Shown here one piece after another: positions 10,872 through 20,939 of a stretch of 64,000 nt of DNA. Position numbers and translations under genes: made by a program. The first letter of the stretch is position 1, and each line of letters begins with the position of its first letter. The stretch comes from Dichetophora obliterata. Lineage: Eukaryota > Arthropoda > Insecta > Diptera > Sciomyzidae. Under the pieces are notes generated by a model that made no database searches, had not been told where the DNA came from, and worked only from the letters and a program-made list of their open reading frames with translations. The stretch spans positions 25,819,318 through 25,883,317 of the forward strand of contig OY986436.1 of the NCBI GenBank assembly GCA_963920525.1. Direction: 5' to 3'.

Positions 10872-11384
10872 GAATAGTTTCAAATCGACCATTTTTAAAA
10901 AACAAATTTTTTTAAATTTTGCTACAATCTAGTTAAGCCAAAACAAATAAAGCTAAACGTGTCTTAAACTTTTATTATTTCACGCAGTTGTTTTAGAGAA
11001 AACTTTATTTAATCCGTTGGCTCATTTCTACTTCAAATACTCGAACATGGAATAGCTTCAAATCGACTATTTTTAAAAAACAAATTTAGTTAAGCCAAAA
11101 CAAATAAAGCTAAACGTGTCTTAAAGTTTTATTATTTCACGCAGTTGTTTTAGAGAAAACTTTATTTAATCCGTTGGCGCATTTCTACTTCAAATACTCG
11201 AACATAGAATAGCTTTAAATCGACCATTTTTGAAAAACAAATTTTTTTAAATTTTGCGACAATCTATTTAAGCCAAAACAAATAAAGCTAAACGTGTCTT
11301 AAAGTTTTATTATTTCACGCAGTTGTTTTAGAGAAAACTTTATTTAATCCGTTGGCGCATTTCTACTTCAAATACTCGAACATA
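10872..11384 (+). repeat. Three tandem units related to the OBP upstream region
   Basis: Units 10872-11049, 11050-11206 and 11207-11384 are near-identical, each starting GAATAG and ending TACTCGAACAT; the middle one has an internal deletion. A diverged copy of the same unit lies just upstream of the OBP promoter at 19554-19718, sharing GTGTCTTAAAGTTT and GTTGTTTTAGAG. The right arm has two units (27697-28051). Confidence 0.85.
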
Positions 11385-11584
11385 TTGACACACATGTTCT
11401 ATGAGATGTCTCTTTCCTATTGTCTGGTTCTTTAAAGAATGTGTTACATCCCAGTGTGCCAAAATAATGCGATCAAAATAGTTCGGATTCAAAACGAAAC
11501 AATAGGCCGGGTTCGGAGCTGATAATTCGTAAATCGCAAAAAAAAAAAATAAAAACGCAGTAACACGAATTTTTTCGCAGTAGT

Positions 11585-11790
11585 TGACGATGAATTAAAT
11601 AAAATCTCTACTCCAGTGTAATGCTTGCTTTATTTATATAATGAATTTAATGTTTGCTCTTCGACAGTTAAAACGCGTATACATACATTAATTTGCATTC
11701 TTTTATTATAACTGATCTTAGTTGCTAAGGCTCGCTCAAACTCGTTTTGAAGTAAGACGAGGGTTGTATGAAAAAAACTGTTCACGAACA
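11585..11790 (-). repeat. BEL element 3' LTR
   Basis: This 206-bp LTR reads TGACGATG...CGAACA on the plus strand. It matches 17339-17544 except for one base in the AATTTGCATTC/AATTTACATTC stretch. In element sense it is the 3' LTR and follows a purine-rich, GC-rich stretch next to 11791-11803. Confidence 0.95.
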
Positions 11791-11815
11791 TCCCGGGCGG
11801 CCATGAAACAACGTT

Positions 11816-13504
11816 TCATAAGAAAGGTAGCACAGCTATTTTTGTAATTGGACGCGTCATCTCTCCATATGTTGTTCGAAGTCTCACAGCTCGAACTAGA
11901 CCGCCATCGCCAGAATATGTTTCAATGATTTTTGCCATTAACCACTTTGCTGGTGCGGTGTTGTTTTCCTTGACGACTACTATGTTGCCCACATCAACGT
12001 TTGGTTGCGGCGTTTGCCATTTAGGCCGTTGTTGTAACGATGTTAGATATTCTTGGTGCCATTTTCGCCAAAATCCTTGATACATGTTTTGAACATGTTG
12101 CCAATAATCAAGCCGGTTAATTTGTACCTCACTTAAATCGCCCTCAGGTATCATAGTATATGGACGACCTATTAAAAAATGAGATGGAGAGAGATAATTA
12201 ATTTCTGAATCTGCAGTAACTCCTAATGGGCGCGAATTAATAACTGCTTCAATCTGGGTAAGTAAAGTATGCATCTGTTCAAAAGTAAGAACAGTGTTTC
12301 CAATGACCCTACGCAAATGTAATTTCACTGAGCGCACTGCAGACTCCCAAATTCCACCCCAATGCGGCGCATGTGGTGGGTTAAAACTCCATCTGATACC
12401 GTCTTCAGCTAAAGATGCGGTAACGATTTCATTGCGTAGTTGTGACATAACAATTTTATGCATCTCGCCTAGTACGCGAGAAGCACCAATAAAATTTCTA
12501 CCGTTGTCACTTAGTATTTGGGAACATTTTCCGCGCCGTGACATAAACCTGCGAAGTGCAGCTAAAAAGCAATCGGTGGTGAGATCCGTTGCTAGCTCTA
12601 GGTGAATTGCAGAGGTAACGAGACAAACAAATAAACATATGTATCCCTTTGAGGTGCGTGCGTTCCGTCCTCGGTACATCTTCAATGTGAATGGGCCTGC
12701 GTAATCAACACCAGAGTTTTCGAAGGGAAAGGCTTGACGAACACGAATTGCAGGTAAATTGGCCATTTGTTGATGCATCGAAAGTTGCCGCTGGCGAAAA
12801 CATTTTATGCATTTATGTGTTAGCTGACGAATCAAATTTCTTGCTCCAAAAACCCAATATTTTTGCCGAATAATGAAAAATAGAGCAGATACTCCTGGAT
12901 GAAGATGTCTTTCATGCTCATCAAGCAAGATTAGCATCGTTACGCGATGATCCTTCGGCAAAATAATCGGATGCTGAGCAGCTGCATCTAGCTGCGAATT
13001 GCAAATGCGGCCTCCTACTCGAATAACTCCATCATTGTCCAAAAAAGGAGAAAGTTTCAGTAATTTTGAGTTGCGACTTAATTCGGTTTCGTTTTGAAGA
13101 TTAGCTCGATCTTCATCAAAGTTGTTTTGCGCATATCGGAAAAGTATAACTCGTGCGTCATTAATTTCTTCAAAGGTTAAGCCACCAGCTAGTTGCCTTC
13201 TATTTCTAGGATGAAATCTTTTCACAAAACGTAGCACGTATGCTATGACCCTCAATAACCTCCTCCAAGATGATATTCTGTCAATTCCCCACATAATGGC
13301 AACCTTATTCTTTTCTTCAGAGGTGAACATATTGACTGTGGATTTAACTTCAGTTGTGTACTCTGAATCTGAAACAGTATTAAAATTGTTACTCTTGCTT
13401 ATTGTAGATTGGTACAGCTCATCATTATGGAGCCTAAGTCTTGCACCAATAGGCCTCGAGATGCACAGTCCGCAGGGTTTGCCTTTGACGCAACATAATT
13501 CCAT
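11816..13504 (-). CDS. BEL/Pao integrase region (frameshifted from the upstream pol frame)
   Basis: The frame is 562 codons long, but its first part overlaps the RNase H end of the upstream frame and is not a natural start. Seen in order: an HHCC zinc-binding module (HERHLHPG near residue 197, CIKC near 232-235); the integrase core with D in DYAGPF near 267, D in SDNG near 333 and E in WESAV near 387; then a BEL-type C-terminal domain (about 460-562). These are the DDE residues needed to insert the cDNA. Relative to the upstream frame the shift is -1, equivalent to loss of one base near 13430-13460. It could be a mutation, an assembly error or, less likely, programmed frameshifting. Confidence 0.9.
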   Translation of the reverse strand: MELCCVKGKPCGLCISRPIGARLRLHNDELYQSTISKSNNFNTVSDSEYTTEVKSTVNMFTSEEKNKVAIMWGIDRISSWRRLLRVIAYVLRFVKRFHPRNRRQLAGGLTFEEINDARVILFRYAQNNFDEDRANLQNETELSRNSKLLKLSPFLDNDGVIRVGGRICNSQLDAAAQHPIILPKDHRVTMLILLDEHERHLHPGVSALFFIIRQKYWVFGARNLIRQLTHKCIKCFRQRQLSMHQQMANLPAIRVRQAFPFENSGVDYAGPFTLKMYRGRNARTSKGYICLFVCLVTSAIHLELATDLTTDCFLAALRRFMSRRGKCSQILSDNGRNFIGASRVLGEMHKIVMSQLRNEIVTASLAEDGIRWSFNPPHAPHWGGIWESAVRSVKLHLRRVIGNTVLTFEQMHTLLTQIEAVINSRPLGVTADSEINYLSPSHFLIGRPYTMIPEGDLSEVQINRLDYWQHVQNMYQGFWRKWHQEYLTSLQQRPKWQTPQPNVDVGNIVVVKENNTAPAKWLMAKIIETYSGDGGLVRAVRLRTTYGEMTRPITKIAVLPFL

Positions 13505-16500
13505 ATATTTCTCGGAAGTGTATCGAGAATTTCTGCAGTTCGGTTTGCCACAAATGTTTTTAGTTTAACGGGAGGTTGAGAAAGCCAAGAAAGGACTATT
13601 GTAGAATCGCACCAAGCCTTAATTATGACCGATTTATGCAGTAGGTTTTCTTTAATAGAACTCATCAGCCGCGTCAACAAAACGGCGCCACAAAGCTCCA
13701 AGCGAGGCAACGACAACTGCTTTAAAGGAGCCACGCGCGTCTTGGCTGCTACCAAGTTAACCTGAAACTCGCCCTTCTCATCCCTACACCGACAGTAGAC
13801 GACAGCAGCGTATGCTTTAATGGATGCATCGGAGAATCCATGAAGTTCAATAGTATCGACGGAGTTGTAAATAAATCGTGGCAAAGATAACCTTTCAATG
13901 TTTTTAATGTCATTTCGAAACTTAAGCCACAACTTGGCCATATTTAAGGGAAGCGGGTCATCCCAGCTCAAATTGTGCAACCATAATTGTTGAAAAAGAA
14001 TTTTAAATTGTATTACTACCGGTGCAAGTAATCCTAAAGGGTCAAAAATTCGAGAGACGTCTGAAAGAACTTGTCGCTTGCTAGAGTGGAGCGATGGCTG
14101 AAGGCAAACCTTGTAAGCTAGATTATCCTCATTTGGTTTCCAATATATACCTAGGACCCTTGTTGTTTCATTTTCGGACAACTTCCAGGCAATTGTTTCT
14201 GGTAGATTGCTTAAATCTGAAGTTATGGAGTCATTATTCGACACCCACTTCCGAAGTTCAAGTCCAGCACGTTTCAACAACTTGACGAGATCATCCCTCT
14301 TTTGAATTAGCTCAACCTCGGTAGGCGCTCCAGTCAACACATCATCTACGTAAAAGTCTTCTGTTAAAATCTTTGAAGCAATAGGGTGTTCATTTTTGTA
14401 GTCCTGCGCTAACTGTTCAAGAACTCTGATAGACAAGAAGGGTGCACAGGAAGTTCCGTATGTGACCGTACACAATTGATAGTGTTTAATAGGATCAGAA
14501 GGGGTTTCTGTCCAGACAATCCGCTGATAGTTCCGATGTTTTTCTGCCACCCATATTTGTCGGAACATCTTCACAATATCTGCCGAGAAAACAAAACGAT
14601 GAAGGCGAAATCGTAAACAAACTGCAAATAAGTTGCGCTGAATGCTAGGTCCAATATGTAAGGTGTTATTGAGTGACACTCCCGACGTGTCCTGAAACGA
14701 TCCATCAAAAACGACTCTTAGTTTTGGACCAAGTATAGGGTGATGAGGCATATAAAATAAGCGACCATCAGAGACAGAGATTTCGTCGCAATTAAGCTCT
14801 CGCATATGGCCCAATCTTATATACTCGCGCATAAAGTCAACATATTTCTTAAGAAGGGTGCTGTCTCTAACAAGACGGCGTTCAAGAGCAGTGAATCGCG
14901 AGAGTGCGCCTTGAAGAGTATTTGAAAATGTTACATTTTGTTCCTTAAAAGGAAGAGAAACTATATATTTTCCATCAACGTGGCGAGAGTATGTTTTAAG
15001 AAAGTGTTGTTCTACGAAATCGTTGTGTGGGTCTGTCGGCAGAGGGAAACTTGCTTCCTCAATCTCCCAGAAGCTGCGAATTGATCGATCAATATCTACT
15101 GTAGATACAAACGACGATGTTGTTTGCTCCTCTGTAGATGCTGCAGATGTTATGACCCAACCAAAAATCGAAGAAACAGCCACGAGGTCATCAAAAATTT
15201 TGTCAAATGTAAAGATGTTCCATACATGGCTTATTCCTAATAAAATATCAATAGGAGATGATATGTAATACGATGGGTCCGCAAGATCTTTTCCACAAAA
15301 AGATTCAGCTGATGTTTTGTTCAGCGTTGACCTTGGGAGCGATGAAGTGATGTTATTTAGAACATGGACACAAGCATTTAAAGAATGTTCAGAAAACCGT
15401 GATTTTATAGAAATAGTAAAACAGCCACGCGTAGTTTCAGCCTTTACAGATGAAATTCCAGTAACAACAATTCGAGAAGGTGAGCGTGAGAACCCAAGGC
15501 GATGAGCACAGCGCTCCGAGATGTACGATAGTTCCGATGCGCAGTCAAGCAGCACTCGGCATGTTATGAACTGACCTTGAGAATTACGAACTTCAACTAG
15601 TGCTGTAGGCAAAAGAGATATGCTGCCCTGATGGCCGATGAGAGTCTGTGCCGTGCTAGAATGTTCCAGCTGAGAAAAGGCTGGACGAGCGATATGAGCG
15701 ACGGTAGACCAGGATGTGCCAGGAGTAACAGAAACAGCCGAAGGAAGTGTTGACGTCAGCGGAGAAGTCGGTTCAGTAGCAACAGATTGTGGTATATGTA
15801 CGAGAGTATGATGGCGCCGACGACATTCCCTACAGCGAAATTTAGAAGAACATGAATATGAAGTGTGGCCTGCTCTTAAACAGTTAAAGCATAGAGATTT
15901 GCTTTTAACAAACAAACGACGTTCATCAGTTGATAATGACAAAAAAATAGAACATTTACTAATAATGTGATCAGCTGCATTACACCGGCTGCACCTTTGA
16001 TTAGTTCCGTTATGAGAAACCAACGAACGAGAAAATGTTTGGTTAGGTTTGGAAGCACCTTGATTCTTAGGGGTTTGATAACGTTGGCTTAACTCTAATT
16101 CCTCACATCGAGTATCCAAAAAATCAAAAAAATCTGATAACTGTGGAAAGGTGTTGTCTTTGCTGTCCTGTACCCAACGACGACGGGTTTCAGGGTCAAC
16201 CTTTGCTACCAGCAAATGAATTAACCAGCAGTCCCGCTCGCGATGATTTATTGCATCCATTCCCCTTACTATTTCATTTGCACCATCGCAGATTTTCCTA
16301 AGCAGGTTCGAATTTTCAGTGGTCACCGAAGGCAGGGACATAAATGTCTCAATAAACGAGTTTACAATATGCCTCGGTCGATCAAACCGATCAACGAGCT
16401 GTGACCAGGCGGTGTTGTACGCAGCGTCCGTAATTGGCATATGCTTCACAATATTTGCTGCCTCGTCTCTCAACAAAGACATGAGATAGTGAAATTTTTG

Positions 16501-17019
16501 AGTATTCGTTATATGAGATTTCGAATCAATCGAACTGACAAAAAGATCTCGAAAAGAAGGCCAATCCTTGTACTGCCCTGAGAAAGGTTGAATATTGATT
16601 TTTAGTAAATCGATTTCTCTAAATACAGTTGGTGAATTCGTAACAGAGGAAAACTGCTTTAAAAATGATGCCTGCTGAGAAGCTAGTTGTGAAAAGGCAT
16701 CATTATTATTACCATTTTTGTGTTCTGGAGCAAGAAAACTCTTCAATGCAAAAAGTCTACCACGTGCTGACAAAAATTTCTCCTCATACGAAGCAAAATC
16801 ACTATCGGGATCGACATAATCAGCCGAGGTTTTGAACTTGTACATATCATTAACGGAACAATTAAACTGCTGCCATACCTCGTCTAATCTTTCAAGCCTC
16901 GCAAGAACTTGTTCGTATGTACAATCGTCTGCAGGGCGTTCGGCAAAGGCTAAAGCTCTCGTGATTGAACCCTTGAGACGACCTCTAAGTTGAACCAAAT
17001 TGTTCATGTCTTCCGCCAT
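13399..17019 (-). CDS. BEL/Pao gag-protease-RT-RNase H polyprotein
   Basis: A 1206-codon frame beginning MAEDMNN at 17019, about 320 bp after the 5' LTR. It has a DUF1759-type gag domain (about residues 145-260); CCHC-like zinc knuckles (about 343-397, CSRC...CFNCLRAGHTSYSC); an aspartic protease with the variant active site LLDCAS near 490, where D(S/T)G is usual; a reverse transcriptase with FDGS near 771, SADIVKMF near 812 and the catalytic YVDD at about 890-893; and an RNase H-like region with GFSDAS near 1061, LPRLELCGA near 1104 and NPADCASRG near 1181. It stops soon after that, where integrase should follow. The next part lies in the overlapping frame at 11816-13504. Confidence 0.95.
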   Translation of the reverse strand: MAEDMNNLVQLRGRLKGSITRALAFAERPADDCTYEQVLARLERLDEVWQQFNCSVNDMYKFKTSADYVDPDSDFASYEEKFLSARGRLFALKSFLAPEHKNGNNNDAFSQLASQQASFLKQFSSVTNSPTVFREIDLLKINIQPFSGQYKDWPSFRDLFVSSIDSKSHITNTQKFHYLMSLLRDEAANIVKHMPITDAAYNTAWSQLVDRFDRPRHIVNSFIETFMSLPSVTTENSNLLRKICDGANEIVRGMDAINHRERDCWLIHLLVAKVDPETRRRWVQDSKDNTFPQLSDFFDFLDTRCEELELSQRYQTPKNQGASKPNQTFSRSLVSHNGTNQRCSRCNAADHIISKCSIFLSLSTDERRLFVKSKSLCFNCLRAGHTSYSCSSKFRCRECRRRHHTLVHIPQSVATEPTSPLTSTLPSAVSVTPGTSWSTVAHIARPAFSQLEHSSTAQTLIGHQGSISLLPTALVEVRNSQGQFITCRVLLDCASELSYISERCAHRLGFSRSPSRIVVTGISSVKAETTRGCFTISIKSRFSEHSLNACVHVLNNITSSLPRSTLNKTSAESFCGKDLADPSYYISSPIDILLGISHVWNIFTFDKIFDDLVAVSSIFGWVITSAASTEEQTTSSFVSTVDIDRSIRSFWEIEEASFPLPTDPHNDFVEQHFLKTYSRHVDGKYIVSLPFKEQNVTFSNTLQGALSRFTALERRLVRDSTLLKKYVDFMREYIRLGHMRELNCDEISVSDGRLFYMPHHPILGPKLRVVFDGSFQDTSGVSLNNTLHIGPSIQRNLFAVCLRFRLHRFVFSADIVKMFRQIWVAEKHRNYQRIVWTETPSDPIKHYQLCTVTYGTSCAPFLSIRVLEQLAQDYKNEHPIASKILTEDFYVDDVLTGAPTEVELIQKRDDLVKLLKRAGLELRKWVSNNDSITSDLSNLPETIAWKLSENETTRVLGIYWKPNEDNLAYKVCLQPSLHSSKRQVLSDVSRIFDPLGLLAPVVIQFKILFQQLWLHNLSWDDPLPLNMAKLWLKFRNDIKNIERLSLPRFIYNSVDTIELHGFSDASIKAYAAVVYCRCRDEKGEFQVNLVAAKTRVAPLKQLSLPRLELCGAVLLTRLMSSIKENLLHKSVIIKAWCDSTIVLSWLSQPPVKLKTFVANRTAEILDTLPRNIWNYVASKANPADCASRGLLVQDLGSIMMSCTNLQ

Positions 17020-17338
17020 CGAGATAATATTTTATCTTTTTATGAACACTATAAGAATAGTTACCAAGTCTTAAAATTAAGGTATTGCAACCTTCCTTCC
17101 TCACAGTCCACTAAGGTCGTGCAGCTGTATTCGTTTGTGGGATGTGCTCCAAATGATTCCGCTTGTCCAAATCTCAAAAAAAAGAAAAGGTATTGACACC
17201 TGTTCACTCCACAGTCCACCGAGGTCGTGCAACTGTATTCGTTGCTATGATGATGCTGATTCGATTAATTTTACTTTTAAATAATTTAACATCAAATTAA
17301 TTTAGTTTTCTTATTCGGCTTCACGAAGGACCAATTCT
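17020..17338 (-). other. BEL leader with two GTCCAC-AGGTCGTGCA repeats
   Basis: The untranslated leader between the 5' LTR and gag contains two direct copies of a block of about 30 bp (CACAGTCCAC..AGGTCGTGCA..CTGTATTCGTT) at about 17101-17135 and 17208-17242. Such leader repeats may belong to packaging or translation control, but I see no direct proof. Confidence 0.6.
17316..17333 (-). other. Putative primer-binding site
   Basis: Five bases inside the 5' LTR, the element-sense strand reads TGGTCCTTCGTGAAGCCG. The initial TGG complements the CCA end of a tRNA, as expected for a primer-binding site. I cannot name the tRNA with confidence. Confidence 0.6.
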
Positions 17339-17544
17339 TGACGATGAATTAAATAAAATCTCTACTCCAGTGTAATGCTTGCTTTATTTATATAATGAAT
17401 TTAATGTTTGCTCTTCGACAGTTAAAACGCGTATACATACATTAATTTACATTCTTTTATTATAACTGATCTTAGTTGCTAAGGCTCGCTCAAACTCGTT
17501 TTGAAGTAAGACGAGGGTTGTATGAAAAAAACTGTTCACGAACA
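17339..17544 (-). repeat. BEL element 5' LTR
   Basis: The 206-bp LTR that is 5' in element sense. It is 205/206 identical to 11585-11790 and is followed by the target duplication GTAGT at 17545-17549. Confidence 0.95.
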
Positions 17545-17549
17545 GTAGT

Positions 17550-19553
17550 TTTTTGGTTTTTTTTTAATTTACAATCATGTACGTACGTTTACTACAAATG
17601 TGTGTTCATTTTATACTAATTATATAAATGCACACAAATATATACATAACTACATATGTTTTTGCATGTTACAGAAACATATTTCGTACTGATTCAAAAT
17701 ATATTTGCCGTAAAAAATTCAATCACTGTCTTTAAAAGCAAATAAAATCTTTATATGGTGAAAAAACTTATGTAAAACTTTAAAATATTTTTTTATTGCA
17801 ATGACAGCTATATCTGACAGATTACTTTATTCTGTTTCAACGCTAAGACCACAGTATACAGATGCAATGGACCCCTGAAACTACATTTTTATAATTAACA
17901 TCAATGATTACATGTTCCAAAAATATCACAAAAATGACCCATAAAACTGCAGGGACCGAAAATAACAGTTATTTTCGAAATTTCTATTGTAAAAGTCAGA
18001 CGGAAAGAATTAGTCTATTCGATATTTGAATACAGCAATGTGATGCAATAACAATAGAGTTCAGCTACTACAGCTTTTCAAACTTTCTCCGCAGTAAATA
18101 ATTTTAAGAACGAACCCAAATATCATTGAAATATCTCAAAGATATCGAATAATAGTGGTCAAAAAAAAAAACCAAAAGGAGAAAAATTTACCCACCATAA
18201 TATGGGTTCGGCTCAGGGACAACACAAGACATAACAACTAACCATGCGTTTACATAGATCTAAATCAATCTGACAATAAGGTTTATGCTATAAATAAAAT
18301 ATTTTTTTATTGATTTTTTTATTTCAGTTCTTACATTCTTACATATTACATTTTAAATAAAAAATTAAATTTAAGTTTTTATTAATAATTTCTTATTAAT
18401 TATTTTTCGTTTTCTTAGCTATTCGTTCATGTGCATAGTCGAAAAACTTCTTCGCCACGTCCACTGTCGATACTAGCTCATTTGGGTATTTATTATTTTT
18501 TAAATGCATCAAAGTGAAAAAATTAATATATAAGATTTACATATTTAAAGGCCTTCGTTTGCATGCGTAATACTTATTTTTACAATGCAAGAAAAGTTGG
18601 AACATATGACAATTTGTGAAGCAAAGTACAATGCAAACGCAATTAAATAAGTTTCCTAAACATATCTTGTGTACGGCCCTCCTATAGTCACATGTAACTT
18701 CTTCACTCATGATAATTATTTACAAATTTTGACAAGTAGTTTTATTCGATTTGAAGGAGAGCCGAAAGATATAATAAAGTTATTTAAAAAAATAAGTGGA
18801 AAGCGAAATTCGTACTGACGAACTCGTAATGGCTTCGAAACGGATCCGCATCCGTTTTTGTGCACATTGGGATATCACAAATGTTATATATGTGCGGATA
18901 GTTTTTGCTTCCGCATTGTTATTAACCCATTGCTTTCTAACTGGTTCAGTGACGAACTGGGCAACTTTTTAATATAATTGATGCATAAATATTTATATCT
19001 TGTTTATAATTTTTCCACTTACTAAAAAAACAAAAATATTGCAGAAGAAATTATTCCTTACCTATTTAATTTAAAATGTATTTCAAACAATATGTTTTTT
19101 GATACAATACATAAATTCATAGTAGCAAGCAATCAATACTAAATTATTATGTGAAACATTAAAAATCAATATTTGCCTATAATAAGACTAGTTTATCGAA
19201 TGTGTAAATCAGAAAAATAGTGCCGCTGTGGATTATTCATTATTCTAGCAAAAGAAAAAGTCTTTCTACTGACGCCGATGAAGTATGCGGTGTATATTAA
19301 GTGGTGCCAGAATTTAAATTGTGTAGGGTAGAATAAGTATAAACTTTAAACCAATATTAAGACTTATTTGAATGTAAACTTTTAAAACGCCGACAATGTT
19401 TAACTTTTTTGTCTCTTTAACCAGGATCTTTTTAAAAAAATCTTATCATTTTGGAAAAACTGTTAAATTGTAACACCGTGAAATTAATGTTTACTTTTCT
19501 TCTTCATTCTGATTCGTGAGATATTTTGATTTATAACGGTCAAAATAGACTTA
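17550..19553. other. Non-coding part of left palindrome arm
   Basis: AT-rich sequence mirrored at about 25460-27493. Apart from the tiny frame at 18396-18509 no gene is visible. A CGGATCCGCATCCG block lies at 18841-18854 and long T/A runs are frequent. Confidence 0.6.
18396..18509 (-). CDS. Tiny ORF (37 aa) kept in both palindrome arms, left copy
   Basis: Minus-strand frame MHLKNNKYPNELVSTV... ending in a lysine/asparagine tail and stop. The other arm carries the same 37 residues (26539-26652) with only one base change, which is synonymous (GCT/GCC, alanine). I do not recognise the family. It could be a last exon, a fragment of an old transposase or a chance frame. No splice site, promoter or longer frame supports it, so this is a tentative call. 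Confidence 0.25.
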   Translation of the reverse strand: MHLKNNKYPNELVSTVDVAKKFFDYAHERIAKKTKNN

Positions 19554-19718
19554 GAATAGCTCAAATTCGACTACCAAAACCAATCTAGCTAAATGTGTCT
19601 TAAAGTTTCATTATTTCAAGCTGTTGTTTTAGAGCAAACCTTTATTTAATCTATTTTGGATATTTTTCAAATACTCGAAAATATTGACACAAATGTTTTA
19701 TTTCCTATTGTCTGGTTA
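19554..19718 (+). repeat. OBP upstream unit related to the arm-end tandem array
   Basis: This segment, ending about 80 bp before the TATA box, is a diverged relative of the units at 10872-11384 and 27697-28051. Shared blocks include GAATAGCT, GTGTCTTAAAGTTT, GTTGTTTTAGAG, AAATACTCGAA and TTTCCTATTGTCTGGTT. The mirrored copy in the right arm is 25295-25459. Confidence 0.75.
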
Positions 19719-19795
19719 TTGTACGCAATTGTTTAAGGCAAAAGTTTATTGTACCCGTGAACTCATTTCTACTTTGAAATTTTTTTTAAACACGC

Positions 19796-19832
19796 TATAT
19801 AAAGCGCTTGGAATCAGAGCAACGACATCAGT
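19796..19832 (+). promoter_or_regulatory. OBP core promoter, left copy (TATA plus initiator)
   Basis: TATATAAA at 19796-19803 is followed about 30 bp later by the arthropod initiator-like ATCAGTC, with the A at 19830 as the likely start site. The ATG follows 70 bp downstream, a usual 5' UTR length for a small secreted-protein gene. Confidence 0.75.
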
Positions 19833-19899
19833 CTGTTTCTGAGCAACAGTGCGTTATATTCCTTGAATTAAGTAATAAAAATACATTAAAATTTCCAGG

Positions 19900-20427
19900 A
19901 TGAAATACATAATTGCAGTTCTGTTCGCCTTGTTTGCCTTCGTGAGTTGGACATAATAGAAAGTTAACCCAAATTATATTGCAAATTTAGTGCTGATGGG
20001 CAGCTTATTTTTTTTTAGTCTCTAATACTTTTAATTTATTTCCTTCCTTTGTCAGGCCTCAGCCACTACGTACAGGCTCCGCACCCAAGCTGATGTGAAT
20101 TTGGCACGTAGGGAGTGCATTGAAGCCCATAATGTAACAGCTGAGCACATTAACAATTACCAGACATTCAACTTTCCCGATGATGAGACCACACGTTGCT
20201 ACATCGAATGCGTTTACGAGAAACTGGACTTTTTTAATCCCGAAGATGGCTTCAATACTCAAAATATAATCACTCAATTGACACAAAATGTGGAGAACAG
20301 GGAAACGATCACGGCCGCAATCACAACGTGCGTCGACAATAACGATCAAGAGTCGGACTCTTGCACATGGGCTTTTCGTGCTTTTCAATGCTATCGGCGA
20401 GAAACTGCTTCTCTTAACGTTGAATAA
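19900..20427 (+). CDS. Odorant-binding protein (PBP/GOBP family), left-arm copy
   Basis: Two exons, 19900-19941 and 20056-20427, joined across a 114-bp GT-AG intron, encode 137 residues. The first exon plus a few residues is a signal peptide (MKYIIAVLFALFAFASA). The mature protein has the six-cysteine OBP pattern at C35, C62, C66, C106, C117 and C126; the spacings of 3 between C2 and C3 and of 8 between C5 and C6 are diagnostic. The FPDDETTRCYIEC and GFNTQNI blocks resemble the dipteran Obp99/Obp44a group, which I infer without alignment. OBPs are secreted carriers of small hydrophobic ligands in sensillar lymph or other fluids. A TATA box and initiator lie upstream and AATAAA at 20647. An identical protein is encoded in the other arm. 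Confidence 0.93.
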
Positions 20428-20939
20428 AAACTAGAAATTACGCATTAAGTAACTGCAGTTCCACAACACCTAAAACTATCGTGATCTGCTGCTCAATCAC
20501 AAAAAAAAACAACAAATATTGCTTAATATTAAAAGAAAATGGAACATAAGATTAATTGTTATTCCAACAATCATCTTGAATCATCTAAGACGTCCTGTCC
20601 TGTTCTATCCTGGTAATAATTTTGGCATTTGCATCTTTAAAAAAAAAATAAATTCTTGTTTTTATAAAAACTTTCTTAATAAATTACAACGTGTCTTTTA
20701 TGTGAGCAAACATTTGAGTTGAAATTTTCATATGACTAATTCTTAAGTGAAGTGATAAAATGTAAGATTCATTCATTTCAGAAACATTCTTTAGGAACGT
20801 AAATCGGATTTACACACACTTGAAAATTTGTATAGAATTTTTACACCGATCGGTGTTCCAGGGAGTCCTGCACCATTCAGTGTTAAAAAACACCGTGTCA
20901 AAGTGCTAAAATTTAATCGAAACCGTCTGATATATATCC

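Larger units (their letters stand above)
11585..17544 (-). mobile_element. Near-complete BEL/Pao LTR retrotransposon
   Basis: A 5960-bp element on the minus strand, flanked by the 5-bp duplication GTAGT at 11580-11584 and 17545-17549. The right palindrome arm keeps the uninterrupted site at 27494-27498, which fixes the ends exactly. It has two 206-bp LTRs differing at one base, a primer-binding-like site, gag-protease-RT-RNase H in one frame and integrase in another. The domain order (gag, protease, RT, RNase H, integrase) and family motifs mark it as BEL/Pao rather than Gypsy or Copia. LTR similarity indicates a recent insertion, later than the palindrome duplication. Confidence 0.95.

Noticed and set aside
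10872..11384. Possible CRISPR-like or satellite array
   Set aside because: Only three long units with no unique spacers in a eukaryotic context; homology to the OBP upstream region explains them better.
12294..12605. Plus-strand frames inside the BEL element
   Set aside because: Antisense shadows of the integrase coding region.
20059..20388. Long open frame antisense to OBP exon 2 (mirrored at 24625-24954)
   Set aside because: It lies wholly opposite the OBP coding exon, has no domain or promoter, and is explained by codon bias of the real gene.
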